From Desulfobacteraceae bacterium (lineage in GTDB: Bacteria > Desulfobacterota > Desulfobacteria > Desulfobacterales > JAABSP01), in the NCBI GenBank assembly GCA_011390035.1, contig JAABTE010000015.1, positions 1 through 17,540 on the forward strand: 17,540 nucleotides of DNA. Direction: 5' to 3'. A program made the translations under genes and the position numbers. Positions 6,691-14,351 of this stretch are shown one piece after another. Numbering within the stretch: the first letter of the stretch is position 1; each line of letters begins with the position of its first letter. The notes under the pieces were generated by a model. It worked only from the letters and a program-made list of their open reading frames with translations, made no database searches and was not told where the DNA came from.

Positions 6691-8418
6691 TCAATCCGGC
6701 GGATTTTTTATCACCACCTTGTCGGCCAGCATGCGCTCCAGTTCCGCGCACAGGTTGGTGACCCAGTTTTCGGGGCGCTCGGCCTCCGGCAGAATATCCA
6801 CAATCGTGTCCAGAAGGCCGGCCCGATGGGCGTCCAGAAGGCTCAGGGCCGCCATGCGCTCAAGATCCGCTTCGCTCAGGCCTCCTGCGGCGATGATCTC
6901 CACCGGGCCGGCGGGCAGCAGGCCGATGCCGGGCCGGCGGGTCATCACCGTCAGGATGCCGGATAAATAGCCGTCAGCGCGGGCCGGTGCCAGGGCATCG
7001 GCCGCGTCGCCGTAACCCTTTGTGGATTTCAGGGCTTTCATAACGCCCGCCTTCATGGCCGAAAGATAAACGCTCTGGTAATACCCGCCCAGACAGACAA
7101 CGCCCCGGGCCAGGGCCACCGTGAGAAAACAGGTGAACAGCGACGGGATGATCCTTCCATCGGCCAGCGCCGTCCTCACCGAGGCCGGCGTCAGCGGCAG
7201 GGAAAAAGATTCGCCCCGGTCGTCCCGGCCGATCAGGCGCGGATCGCCGGCCGAGGCCGAGGCATCCGTCGGCTGGTCGTCCATGGACCACGATTCCATT
7301 GGCAACATCATCTGTGATGGCGACGCCTTCGGCTGCGACACATCCGGCGACAACACATCTGGCCGGTCAGGCCCTCCGGAGTCGCCGAACCCAAGAGGGC
7401 GCCCCGATGCCGGACGCAGCGGAATCCGGCGGCCATAACGATCAACCGCCCAGAAAAAAAACGTGCCGGCGCGTCCCGGAACAACGGCATTTTCCGGCCT
7501 CCGGCCATCCACGTCGGCGGGGGCCGATAAGCGCCCCAGGTCCCAGCAGCCCTGAACCCCGTCAAGATGGACCATCGCCTTTTCCCTAAGCGCGGGATCG
7601 AACAGGAGGCTCGACGCCAGGCTGGACGGATTTAAAAGATCCGTCTCCAGCAGGCGGGCCGCCAGGGTCTCCATCTGCAGGTAAGCCAGTTCCGATGGGG
7701 GGCGTTCCGCAAACAGGCGGGCCCAGATCCGCCGGTTGACAATGGCGGCCTGGGTGGCAAAATCGGGGGCGGCCAGCGCCGGCCGGGATCGATAATCCCG
7801 GCGGACCAGGTCCGAAACGCATCGGGCCATCCCGGGCCCGAGGACGCCTTCCCGTTCCAGACGCGCCGCCCGCTCTTCCAGCCGGGCAGCCATGGCGGCG
7901 TCATAGGGGGGTACACGGCAGGCCATGCTCCGATTGAACCGGCCGGGAAACAGGGGCAGCTTGAGGGGCAGATCCTCCGGCCGATCCACGGCCGCCTGGT
8001 ACAGCAGTATTCCCCTGGGGTAAGTGAGATTATTCATGGGAATGTTGCCAAAGGAAAAGACCGGCGCCACCGGCATCCGCCTTCCATCGGGCGTCTTGCC
8101 CAGGATTAGCAGCAGGGCGCTTTGCAGCGACTGGGCGAAATGCTCCACCCCGATGTGGTTGGCCGTCAGGGCCACCGGATGCTCCCGGAGGGAACGGGCC
8201 GCTATTTCGGCCACCGCGTCTCCCCATATGGGCGCCCCCAATGCCCGAACCGCCTCGCACAGATCCGCCGGGTCCTGCAAGGGGTGCGGGATATCGCTTG
8301 TGATCTCGGAAAGATAGCCAGAGAGCGACAGATCGCCGCGCCGCCGGAGCGCTTCCCGCGCCGTTGCCATTTTTTCCATCAGGATCCGAAGATACCGATC
8401 CACGCCGCCCTCGTCCAT
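6691..8418 (-). CDS. Uncharacterised 575-residue protein, last gene of the DapF-like/MFS cluster
   Basis: I do not recognise this family. It is a predicted cytoplasmic protein with no signal peptide and no clear membrane helix. Segments that look constrained are VALTANHIGVEHFAQSLQ (82-99), FSFGNIPMNNLTYPRGILLY (121-140) and PLFPGRFNRS (155-164). Residues about 336-395 are a Pro/Ser/Asp-rich low-complexity linker, so the protein probably has an N-terminal domain (1-330) and a C-terminal domain (about 405-575). The ATG at 8418 has a G-rich ribosome site (AGGGGG) and lies only 8 bp after the stop of the GNAT-like gene, so the two are surely co-transcribed. The Asn/His-rich N-terminal segments suggest a small-molecule enzyme or binding protein, but this is only a guess from appearance. 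Confidence 0.8.
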   Translation of the reverse strand: MDEGGVDRYLRILMEKMATAREALRRRGDLSLSGYLSEITSDIPHPLQDPADLCEAVRALGAPIWGDAVAEIAARSLREHPVALTANHIGVEHFAQSLQSALLLILGKTPDGRRMPVAPVFSFGNIPMNNLTYPRGILLYQAAVDRPEDLPLKLPLFPGRFNRSMACRVPPYDAAMAARLEERAARLEREGVLGPGMARCVSDLVRRDYRSRPALAAPDFATQAAIVNRRIWARLFAERPPSELAYLQMETLAARLLETDLLNPSSLASSLLFDPALREKAMVHLDGVQGCWDLGRLSAPADVDGRRPENAVVPGRAGTFFFWAVDRYGRRIPLRPASGRPLGFGDSGGPDRPDVLSPDVSQPKASPSQMMLPMESWSMDDQPTDASASAGDPRLIGRDDRGESFSLPLTPASVRTALADGRIIPSLFTCFLTVALARGVVCLGGYYQSVYLSAMKAGVMKALKSTKGYGDAADALAPARADGYLSGILTVMTRRPGIGLLPAGPVEIIAAGGLSEADLERMAALSLLDAHRAGLLDTIVDILPEAERPENWVTNLCAELERMLADKVVIKNPPD

Positions 8419-8426
8419 CGCACCCC

Positions 8427-9278
8427 CTATCGCTTGATCAGCGTCACCAGAACCCCATCCCCGTCGGCCAGTTCCAGCGCCTCCGCCAGCGGGTCCGGCC
8501 GTCCGCCGGGCCGCCAGGGGTCGAAATCGTATCGTTGCCGGAACATGCCCCGTCGGACCATCAAAAGATTGATGGTGGAAAGCACCCGGCGCAAGGCCGC
8601 CGCGTCGCCGCCAAGGATGGCGGCATAAAGGGTCCGAAAAGCCGCCAGCGTCAGGCCCATCTTTTCATCGGGCATGGTGAGCAGCTCCTGGCCGCCGGAG
8701 CGGGCGAGCGCCCCCTGGCCGCTGGAGCGGGCGAGCGGCCCATGGCCGCCGGCGCCACCGCCGGCCAGTCTCGGATAGGCGTCATACCCCTTAAGCTCGC
8801 CCCCCTGGGATAGCCGAATCCAGGAATGGAGCGCCGGAGACTGGCCGCTGGTGGTGATGAGCAGATCAGGGGCGAAATCGGCCATTACCTTAAGGGCGAT
8901 GGCCTTGCCCGCGCCCATCCCCTGACACCGTGGCGCCACTGCCCGGGACAGCAGGTAGATGGCGGAATGGGAATGCCCGCCATAAGCCACCGGCCCATGC
9001 GCGAAGACCACCGCTCCAAAAAGCGCTCCCCCGGCGTCCCGAAACAGGCCGGCGGTTCGCCGGCATCCGGGCCCCGGCGGCGTGAAAAAATCGCCGACGA
9101 AAATGGCCTGATCCGACGGGGAAATTTTCGGAAAGGCCCGAGCATACAGAAGCTCCAGCTCGCCACGCAGACGCTTTGCCCCAGCGGCGCTCATGCGGAG
9201 GATATCATCGGTGGGCGCCCATGGCGTCTTTTCAATGGCTGCGGCGTGTTCCCGGGCCATCCGATCCGTCCCGCTCAT
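8427..9278 (-). CDS. GNAT-like acetyltransferase domain protein
   Basis: 283 residues from the chosen start. The segment SRAVAPRCQGMGAGKAIALK (111-130) contains the acetyl-CoA-binding pattern Q-x-x-G-x-G (Q119, G122, G124), preceded by the hydrophobic strands GALFGAVVFAHG and SAIYLLSRAV. This supports a GNAT N-acyltransferase fold, though the rest is divergent. A Gly/Ser-rich insert (about 171-198) holds a 9-residue tandem repeat encoded by a 27-bp DNA repeat. ATG 9278 is preferred for its upstream GAGGGGG at 6-nt spacing. ATG 9320, overlapping the MFS stop by 8 bp, is an alternative; the longer frame to 9395 would overlap the MFS gene by 83 bp and is unlikely. Substrate unknown; the operon suggests it acylates an amine handled by the neighbouring racemase and transporter. 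Confidence 0.7.
   Translation of the reverse strand: MSGTDRMAREHAAAIEKTPWAPTDDILRMSAAGAKRLRGELELLYARAFPKISPSDQAIFVGDFFTPPGPGCRRTAGLFRDAGGALFGAVVFAHGPVAYGGHSHSAIYLLSRAVAPRCQGMGAGKAIALKVMADFAPDLLITTSGQSPALHSWIRLSQGGELKGYDAYPRLAGGGAGGHGPLARSSGQGALARSGGQELLTMPDEKMGLTLAAFRTLYAAILGGDAAALRRVLSTINLLMVRRGMFRQRYDFDPWRPGGRPDPLAEALELADGDGVLVTLIKR
8688..8737. repeat. 27-bp tandem repeat inside the GNAT-like gene
   Basis: CTGGCCGCYGGAGCGGGCGAGCG occurs at 8688-8710 and 8715-8737 with one C/T difference, followed by a decayed partial copy from 8740. The period keeps the reading frame and encodes a Gly/Ser/Ala-Leu-Ala-Arg repeat in a linker. Confidence 0.8.
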
Positions 9279-9312
9279 CACCGGCCCCCTCGCCGGCTCG
9301 CCTGGCTTCGGA

Positions 9313-11598
9313 TCATCCATCGGCAGCCGCGATGCGCCGATCACTCCGGGCCACCGCCAGGAAAAGCAGCGTGAGGACAAGGTAGGCCGCGCCAAAGCAG
9401 ACCACGCTGGTGTTGAACGCGAGGCTGACGGTCAAGGCGCCGAAAATCATCGGCCCGAGAGCCTGACCCATCCGGCTCATGAACCGGAATGCACCCAAGG
9501 CCGCGCCCTCGCCAAGCGCTCGGCTGGTTTGCAGCTTCAGCAGATAGGCCGCCTGGGTCACGAAGACAAAGCTCTGGGAGATGCCCAGCAGCGTGACGGC
9601 CACCAGGCTGGCCGCCACCCCGGTGAAGAAGTGAAAGGAAAGAAAAGCGGCGCTGCCCACCACCCCGCCGATGACGATGACCATTTTCTTGCTGCCGGAC
9701 CGGTCCACAAACCGGCTGAAAAAGGGGCCGCCATAGATCATGAAAAAGCCGTAGATCATGAAAATCCGTCCGATATTGGCAGTGGAGACATTCATGTGGT
9801 TCAGATAGATCGGGTTGAAATAGTTCAGAAACCCGATCATGGCCATGTTGGCGGGAATGCTGCTGAGAAGGATGATGGCAAACACGTTCCGGTCGGTGAC
9901 AAAGCGCAGCAGTCGCCTCATCCCCGATGCGCCGGATGATGCTTCCGATGATACGCCGGATGACGCCCCCGTCCCGGCCGACGGCACGGACCTGCCAAAG
10001 ACATGGCGCATGAAAAGCAGGCTGAAAGGGATGGCGGACAACACGATAACCGCGCCAACCAGGAAGACGGGCCGGTATCCGATGCGATCCACCAGCATGG
10101 CGCCCGTGGCGTTGCCGCAGATGATGCCGGCGTAGAGGGCCGCGAACAGGGAGGCGAACCCTCTGGCCTTGTTCCGCTGATCGGTGTGGATGATGATAAA
10201 GCCCTGGGCCGCCATGAAAAACAGGCCGTACCCGGTGCCGCTGACGGCCCGAGCGATGATGAAATGCAGGGCGTTGGGGGCCCGCCAGGCGTACAACAGG
10301 CCGATGCCGGCCACCAGGACGCCGCCGAAAAACGGATAATGCCATCCCCCCCGATCCGTCCAGGCCCCGGCCAGCAGAAAGGCCGCCCCCGTGAAAAAAA
10401 CCGACACTGAAACCGGCAGGCTCAACACCAGCTCCCTGGACAGGCCGGCAATAGGCTCATACAGCATTTCCATGTAAAGGGGAACGAAGGAAAGAGACAT
10501 CTCCACGCCGAACATCAGCAGGAAAATAACGGGCCGCACCAGGGCGTAATCGATCCCGTCCGAATCGATTACGCCCGAACCGCTCCTCTCCGAATCGATC
10601 CCGTCCGAACCGCTCCTTTCCGAATCGATACCGTCCGGAACACCCATCCCGTGCCTGGCTTCCGCTCCGCCATCGGCGGTGCGGACCGGCATCGAGCGGG
10701 ATCGGGCCATGATCTGGGACAGGAAGATCAGCATCTCCACCAGAAAAAAGAGGGTGATGATCAGCACGGTGGCGGCGTCGAGCATCAGGTTCCAATACGC
10801 CCCCGTCACCCGCACGGGGTCGGACTGGGCCAGATGCGCCCGAAAGATCCACCCCGACATGGCCAATTGCGAAATGAGCAGCACGGAAAAGATGGCGGCG
10901 AACCCCTTCCGGTCCAGGCGCGCCGCCTGTTGATGGGACGGCTGAATCATCGGGGCGAGGAGCAGCGCGATCAGGCCGCAGACGCCCGCCGTCAGGGTCG
11001 CGGCACGCACCAGGTGCCGGAACAGGTCCTGCCGGACCGCGTCTATGGAAGCCGCCGGTGCCGCGATGATGACGTCCGGCCGGCGCAGCTTGATGAGGTA
11101 ATGCCCTTCATGCCGAACGTAGAGCGGTTCCCGCCCCTTTCCATCGCCGGTCCACTTGGCCCGGCGCCATTGCTCCGGACCCGGCAAGTTCGGCGCCGGC
11201 AAGTTCGGCGCCGGCAAGTTCGGCGCCGGCGAGGTGGGATCTGCCGGAGAAGGCGCCACCAGGGGCGGCGCCATCATGGGAAAAGGCGCCACCGGGGGCG
11301 GCGCCATCATGATCGGGGCCACTGAGGGCGGAGCCCCATGATCCGGAATCGAGGCGGCTCCCTGCTCGGGCAGTTGCAACACAAAGGTGCCGCCGTGGAC
11401 ATCGGACGGACCCGGCGGCGCACACGGGATCACCCCCGCCGATCCCGTCAGGTTCCGCGCCGCCTGGATGCAGGGCATCAGAGCGCTTCTCATCCGGCCG
11501 TCCATCAGCCGGTCGAAACTGAGCGCCCCGTTAAACGCCAGGCCCAGGATCATGGCCAGGATGATGGCCGCCAACAGCTTGATTCGGATCTTCGTCAT
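9313..11598 (-). CDS. MFS transporter with extra N-terminal membrane/extracytoplasmic region
   Basis: 761 residues, against about 400-450 for an ordinary MFS carrier. The C-terminal part (about 353-755) is a 12-helix-like MFS domain with helix-loop features such as GAWTDRGG, RAVSGTGYGLFFMAAQG, DRIGYRP and SRFVDRSGSKK. The N-terminal 350 residues hold TM1 (7-25), an extracytoplasmic stretch of about 170 residues with Pro-rich repeats (85-141) and a small domain HEGHYLIKLRRPDVIIAAP (163-181), then about three more helices (200-218, 233-252, 273-295) and a charged linker with DGIDSERSGS repeats. This layout suggests a sensing or partner-binding module attached to a carrier. The gene starts 26 bp after the DapF-like gene; no strong ribosome site is visible, so coupling is likely. 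Substrate and direction are unknown; export is plausible. Confidence 0.85.
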   Translation of the reverse strand: MTKIRIKLLAAIILAMILGLAFNGALSFDRLMDGRMRSALMPCIQAARNLTGSAGVIPCAPPGPSDVHGGTFVLQLPEQGAASIPDHGAPPSVAPIMMAPPPVAPFPMMAPPLVAPSPADPTSPAPNLPAPNLPAPNLPGPEQWRRAKWTGDGKGREPLYVRHEGHYLIKLRRPDVIIAAPAASIDAVRQDLFRHLVRAATLTAGVCGLIALLLAPMIQPSHQQAARLDRKGFAAIFSVLLISQLAMSGWIFRAHLAQSDPVRVTGAYWNLMLDAATVLIITLFFLVEMLIFLSQIMARSRSMPVRTADGGAEARHGMGVPDGIDSERSGSDGIDSERSGSGVIDSDGIDYALVRPVIFLLMFGVEMSLSFVPLYMEMLYEPIAGLSRELVLSLPVSVSVFFTGAAFLLAGAWTDRGGWHYPFFGGVLVAGIGLLYAWRAPNALHFIIARAVSGTGYGLFFMAAQGFIIIHTDQRNKARGFASLFAALYAGIICGNATGAMLVDRIGYRPVFLVGAVIVLSAIPFSLLFMRHVFGRSVPSAGTGASSGVSSEASSGASGMRRLLRFVTDRNVFAIILLSSIPANMAMIGFLNYFNPIYLNHMNVSTANIGRIFMIYGFFMIYGGPFFSRFVDRSGSKKMVIVIGGVVGSAAFLSFHFFTGVAASLVAVTLLGISQSFVFVTQAAYLLKLQTSRALGEGAALGAFRFMSRMGQALGPMIFGALTVSLAFNTSVVCFGAAYLVLTLLFLAVARSDRRIAAADG
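10561..10639. repeat. 30-bp in-frame repeat in the MFS gene linker
   Basis: About 2.6 copies of a 30-bp unit (10561-10590, 10591-10620, partial to 10639) encode repeated DGIDSERSGS in the cytoplasmic linker before the MFS domain. Copies differ at only a few bases. Confidence 0.8.
11183..11227. repeat. 15-bp in-frame repeat, three perfect copies
   Basis: GGCAAGTTCGGCGCC is repeated three times without change. On the coding strand it gives the Ala-Pro-Asn-Leu-Pro repeat in the extracytoplasmic Pro-rich region of the MFS protein. Identical copies suggest recent expansion. Confidence 0.9.
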
Positions 11599-11624
11599 GC
11601 CGCTCTGGCCCGCTCGCTGCCGGC

Positions 11625-12725
11625 TCAGTCCATGGGGGCGAAGGGGGCGGGCTCAAAATTGAAAACACCGGCGAACAGATGCAGCGGCTGACCATACAGG
11701 TAATAATCCCGATCCTTTTCCAACACATATAGCTCCGCGTCGGGGCAGGCGTTCCGGCACAAATGTGGCCACACCGGCACCCGACCCCCCCGGAGCATTC
11801 CCATTTTCCGGGCGACATGAACACAGGCCAGCGCCCCCGTGCCGCACGCCCAGGTTTCCCGGTTGATGCCGCGCTCGAAGCAACGGTATTCGATCCGCTC
11901 TCCCCCTATGGGCACGCGGACGAAATTAACATTCAGGCCATGGGGAAACAGGTACCGGTAGTCCTGGTTGATCGCCATGCCGATCAGGTGGATCAACTGC
12001 GCTCCCTTATCGGTCTTGACCTTCGACGATCGGCCAGGGCCGGCGGCCGGCGCGGGAGGGAACAGACCATCGGCGAGCCCCCGCGGCAGGATGCCGGTTT
12101 CGACGAAGATGACCAGGTGCGGCTCGCCCGTGTTGATGAGAAAGCCGCTGATCCGCAGCGGCTCGGCGGCCGGGATGGCCTCCAGGTGGTCTTCGATTTC
12201 CAGCCCCTCGAGGGCCAGAATATCGCCCCGCCAGGGCCATGCCGCATCGGGCCGAGCCAGCCGGTCGGAAATCTTTCGCGGCCTTCCCATGTTGATCCAG
12301 CTTACATTCCGGGCGATGTCTGTCCCCATCCGGATAACCCTGGGGGCGCAGGTGGGGATTTCCGTCATGACGGCCGCCTCGACAATGCCGTACTTCCGAT
12401 GCAGGTGATGGGCTATGCAGGTGAGCCCATTGCCGCAACTGAAGGCCTCCACGCCGTCCGGCTCGAACATCCGGAAGATGAAATCCACGCCATCGCCGCC
12501 GGGCGGGGCCGACCAGTAGCCACGCGCCGCGTTGATCGAATTCAGAACCCCGCGTCCGGTCCGCTGAAGGCACAGCAGATTGTCCGATCCGATGCCGAAA
12601 TAAGGGTCGGTGGCGGGCCAGGCGAATCGGCTCTTTTCCATCTCGGCAAGACACTCCGTGCGGGTTTCATCCACCAGCACGAACTTATTGCCGCAGAGCA
12701 CATATTTTTCAAATGAAATGCGCAT
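11625..12725 (-). CDS. Divergent diaminopimelate-epimerase-fold racemase/epimerase
   Basis: 366 residues, against about 275 for DapF. Both halves of the DapF pseudo-symmetric fold are clear: N-terminal KYVLCGNKFVLVDE; FEPDGVEAFSCGNG with catalytic Cys97; INTGEPHLVIFVE; LNVNFVRV; and RCFERGINRETWACGTGA with catalytic Cys294. Both thiols of the cofactor-independent racemization mechanism are therefore present. Compared with canonical DapF, the FNADGSEA asparagine is Glu88 and the GNPH asparagine is Glu201, positions that contact the distal end of DAP; Asn13, Asn267 and Glu284-Arg285 are kept. Insertions near 55-85 and 145-190 account for the extra length. A substrate other than meso-DAP is likely; DapF relatives include histidine racemases. 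It sits between the binding-protein and MFS genes on one strand. The start is set by the conserved N-terminus, with no strong ribosome site. Confidence 0.88.
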   Translation of the reverse strand: MRISFEKYVLCGNKFVLVDETRTECLAEMEKSRFAWPATDPYFGIGSDNLLCLQRTGRGVLNSINAARGYWSAPPGGDGVDFIFRMFEPDGVEAFSCGNGLTCIAHHLHRKYGIVEAAVMTEIPTCAPRVIRMGTDIARNVSWINMGRPRKISDRLARPDAAWPWRGDILALEGLEIEDHLEAIPAAEPLRISGFLINTGEPHLVIFVETGILPRGLADGLFPPAPAAGPGRSSKVKTDKGAQLIHLIGMAINQDYRYLFPHGLNVNFVRVPIGGERIEYRCFERGINRETWACGTGALACVHVARKMGMLRGGRVPVWPHLCRNACPDAELYVLEKDRDYYLYGQPLHLFAGVFNFEPAPFAPMD

Positions 12726-12746
12726 GCCAAGGACTCGTTATTTCGT

Positions 12747-12777
12747 GCGGCCGGAAGCGATTCGGGCTTCCGGCCGC
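12747..12777 (-). promoter_or_regulatory. Intercistronic hairpin between binding-protein and DapF-like genes
   Basis: Perfect 12-bp arms (12747-12758 and 12766-12777) with a 7-nt loop, very GC-rich. No T-run follows on the minus strand, so complete termination is not expected. Such hairpins after a binding-protein gene commonly stabilise the upstream message and lower downstream expression. Confidence 0.7.
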
Positions 12778-12802
12778 AGGATCCGATCATTTTTAATCGC
12801 GG

Positions 12803-13978
12803 TTAGTTGCCGCCGGACGGCTGAATCTCCTGGTAGATCTCATCCGCGATCATCATCAGCCGCATGGGCAGCGAATCAATGATGCCGATCTGCTCGGCCG
12901 CCTTAAGATTGATGGCGATCCGGGGCGGAGCCTCGAAAATCTGGGGCAGGGCGCGGGGCTTCGAGCCGTTCAGTATCCTGGCCACCGTCTCAGCGTAAAA
13001 CTTTCCAATCTGCTCGAATCCGGCATGGGACAAACTCAACAGGATGCCGCTTTTCACCTCGCTGGAACCGGACTGGGAAAAGGTGGGTATTTTATGGGCA
13101 ATGGCGGAACTGGCCAGGGCGTTGATGCTGTCGGCGTTGACGCCGATCTGCCTGGTGACGTAGATGGCGTCCACGTTCTTTTCGGCCAGCTCCTCGAAGC
13201 ACTTCAGAACGCTCGCCTGGGCGCTTGCCTTGTCCGTATCGCTTCCCTTTGCGTGGCATGCCAGCACCTCGAATCCATGCTCGGCCGCGGCCGCCTCCAC
13301 CTGGTCGATAGCGCCGTAGGTTCGCCCATCCGGGCTGTTTTCATAGGCGACGCCGAGGCGCTTGAATCCGATCACATCATGGAAAACCTCCAGTTGATTC
13401 TTAAAACGCTTTGGATCGACCCGGGCATGCACATGGTCATAACCGGAATCTTCCGCGGATCGGATGATGCCCGCCCCGATGGGATCAGAGGTCGATATAA
13501 CCAACGTGGGAACATTGTGGGAATTATCGGCAAGAGCCTGGCCGGCCTTGGTTCCGGCTGCGATGATCAGGTCGATGTCCTTCTTGTTTTTAAGCCGGTC
13601 GATGATCTCTGCGGCCATCTTGGACTGAAGATTCTTATCCCAGTTGGCGGTGTAGTGGGCCTCCTTTACGAACACCAGGTAGGGGCTCTTCACCGAATCG
13701 GCGAGCCACTGCCACAGCTCGGCGGTCTGAGCCCCCTGCTGGTCTGGAATCGGCCCTTTTTCGATCCAGCCCAGATCCATCAGCCCCTGGACCATGGCCA
13801 CCAGGGATTTCTGGTAATCAATGTAGGCGCCCCCCTCGTAATAGGCGATTCGCCAGGGTTTGCCATTTTTCATGTCGGGGGCGGTGGCCGCATCGGCGCT
13901 CCATGCGGTTGTAGCGGGAACCATGGCCACCGTCAGCAGGAAGCCGAGCAACATTTTAAACAGGTGGGGCTTTTTCAT
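12803..13978 (-). CDS. ABC-type periplasmic substrate-binding protein (ABC_sub_bind family)
   Basis: 391 residues. The N-terminus MKKPHLFKMLLGFLLTVAMV...TTAWSADA is a clear Sec signal peptide, with cleavage likely around residues 27-30. The mature part has the two-lobed type-1 binding fold of the ABC_sub_bind/TrpX-like family: KPWRIAYYEGGAYIDYQKSL, DIDLIIAAGTKAGQAL, VPTLVISTSDPIGAGI, KRLGVAYENSPDGRTYGAI, VDAIYVTRQIGVNADSI and KSGILLSLSHAGFEQIGKFYAETVARIL. No ABC permease or ATPase gene follows, so it is an orphan; it may instead feed a sensor or the MFS protein's extracytoplasmic part. The start is supported by GAGGAGG a few bases upstream. It is the first gene of the five-gene cluster. The ligand is unknown. 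Confidence 0.9.
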   Translation of the reverse strand: MKKPHLFKMLLGFLLTVAMVPATTAWSADAATAPDMKNGKPWRIAYYEGGAYIDYQKSLVAMVQGLMDLGWIEKGPIPDQQGAQTAELWQWLADSVKSPYLVFVKEAHYTANWDKNLQSKMAAEIIDRLKNKKDIDLIIAAGTKAGQALADNSHNVPTLVISTSDPIGAGIIRSAEDSGYDHVHARVDPKRFKNQLEVFHDVIGFKRLGVAYENSPDGRTYGAIDQVEAAAAEHGFEVLACHAKGSDTDKASAQASVLKCFEELAEKNVDAIYVTRQIGVNADSINALASSAIAHKIPTFSQSGSSEVKSGILLSLSHAGFEQIGKFYAETVARILNGSKPRALPQIFEAPPRIAINLKAAEQIGIIDSLPMRLMMIADEIYQEIQPSGGN

Positions 13979-14057
13979 TTTTCCTCCTCTTTACATGTCA
14001 TTTTCTCTAAACAGCCTGTGATGCGGAAGGTGTGTGAGTTTCATTCCTATACTTATA

Positions 14058-14102
14058 CTTATATAGCAATATATTTTTAAAGGCAAGAAAACATCCGATG
14101 TT
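14058..14102 (-). promoter_or_regulatory. Promoter of the binding-protein operon
   Basis: On the minus strand: -35 TTGCCT (14086-14081), 17-bp spacer, -10 TATAAG (14063-14058). The -10 is the first of three TATA(A)G-like steps in a row. A small palindrome, AACATC-N-GATGTT (14090-14102), lies just upstream of the -35 and could be a regulator site. The 5' leader to the ATG is about 70 nt. Confidence 0.6.
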
Positions 14103-14177
14103 AATGCGCCAAGACGATATAAAATGGCAAGGCGAGATTGCGATGCGGGCGGGTCTGGATGGCCAGGCAGGATATTT

Positions 14178-14211
14178 AAAAAAAATAAGGCCACGGAAAT
14201 TCCGTGGCCTT
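14178..14211. terminator. Intrinsic terminator of the initiator tRNA gene
   Basis: A perfect 11-bp stem, AAGGCCACGGA (14187-14197) with TCCGTGGCCTT (14201-14211), and a 3-nt loop. On the minus strand it is followed by ATTTTTTTT; on the plus strand by TGATTTTTTTT, so it can work in both directions. It lies 11 bp after the tRNA 3' end. Confidence 0.93.
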
Positions 14212-14221
14212 TGATTTTTTT

Positions 14222-14298
<77 letters not shown>

Positions 14299-14310
14299 TC
14301 AACAAAACCT

Positions 14311-14339
14311 ATACTATCGGATATGCCGCCATCTGTCAA
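14311..14339 (-). promoter_or_regulatory. Promoter of the initiator tRNA gene
   Basis: On the minus strand: perfect -35 TTGACA (14339-14334), 17-bp spacer, -10 TAGTAT (14316-14311). The -35 begins 12 bp after the stop codon of the glycosyltransferase gene. Predicted initiation lies a few bases before the mature tRNA 5' end. Confidence 0.85.
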
Positions 14340-14351
14340 GATTTATTTTGA

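Noticed and set aside
5975..6751. 258-residue minus-strand frame with a periodic PGHAGSCRVM-like N-terminal part
   Set aside because: The periodicity is only the 10-bp array translated (a 10-bp unit without stops stays open in all frames), and the rest is antisense to the amidinotransferase gene.
9279..9395. Extended N-terminus of the GNAT-like protein
   Set aside because: It would overlap the MFS gene by 83 bp and lacks family character; a GAGGGGG ribosome site supports ATG 9278.
12803..13978. Complete ABC importer locus
   Set aside because: Only the binding protein is present; no permease or ATPase gene is found on either side within the window.
13025..14080. 351-residue plus-strand frame
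   Set aside because: Antisense to the signal-peptide-bearing binding protein, which has a strong ribosome site and family motifs.
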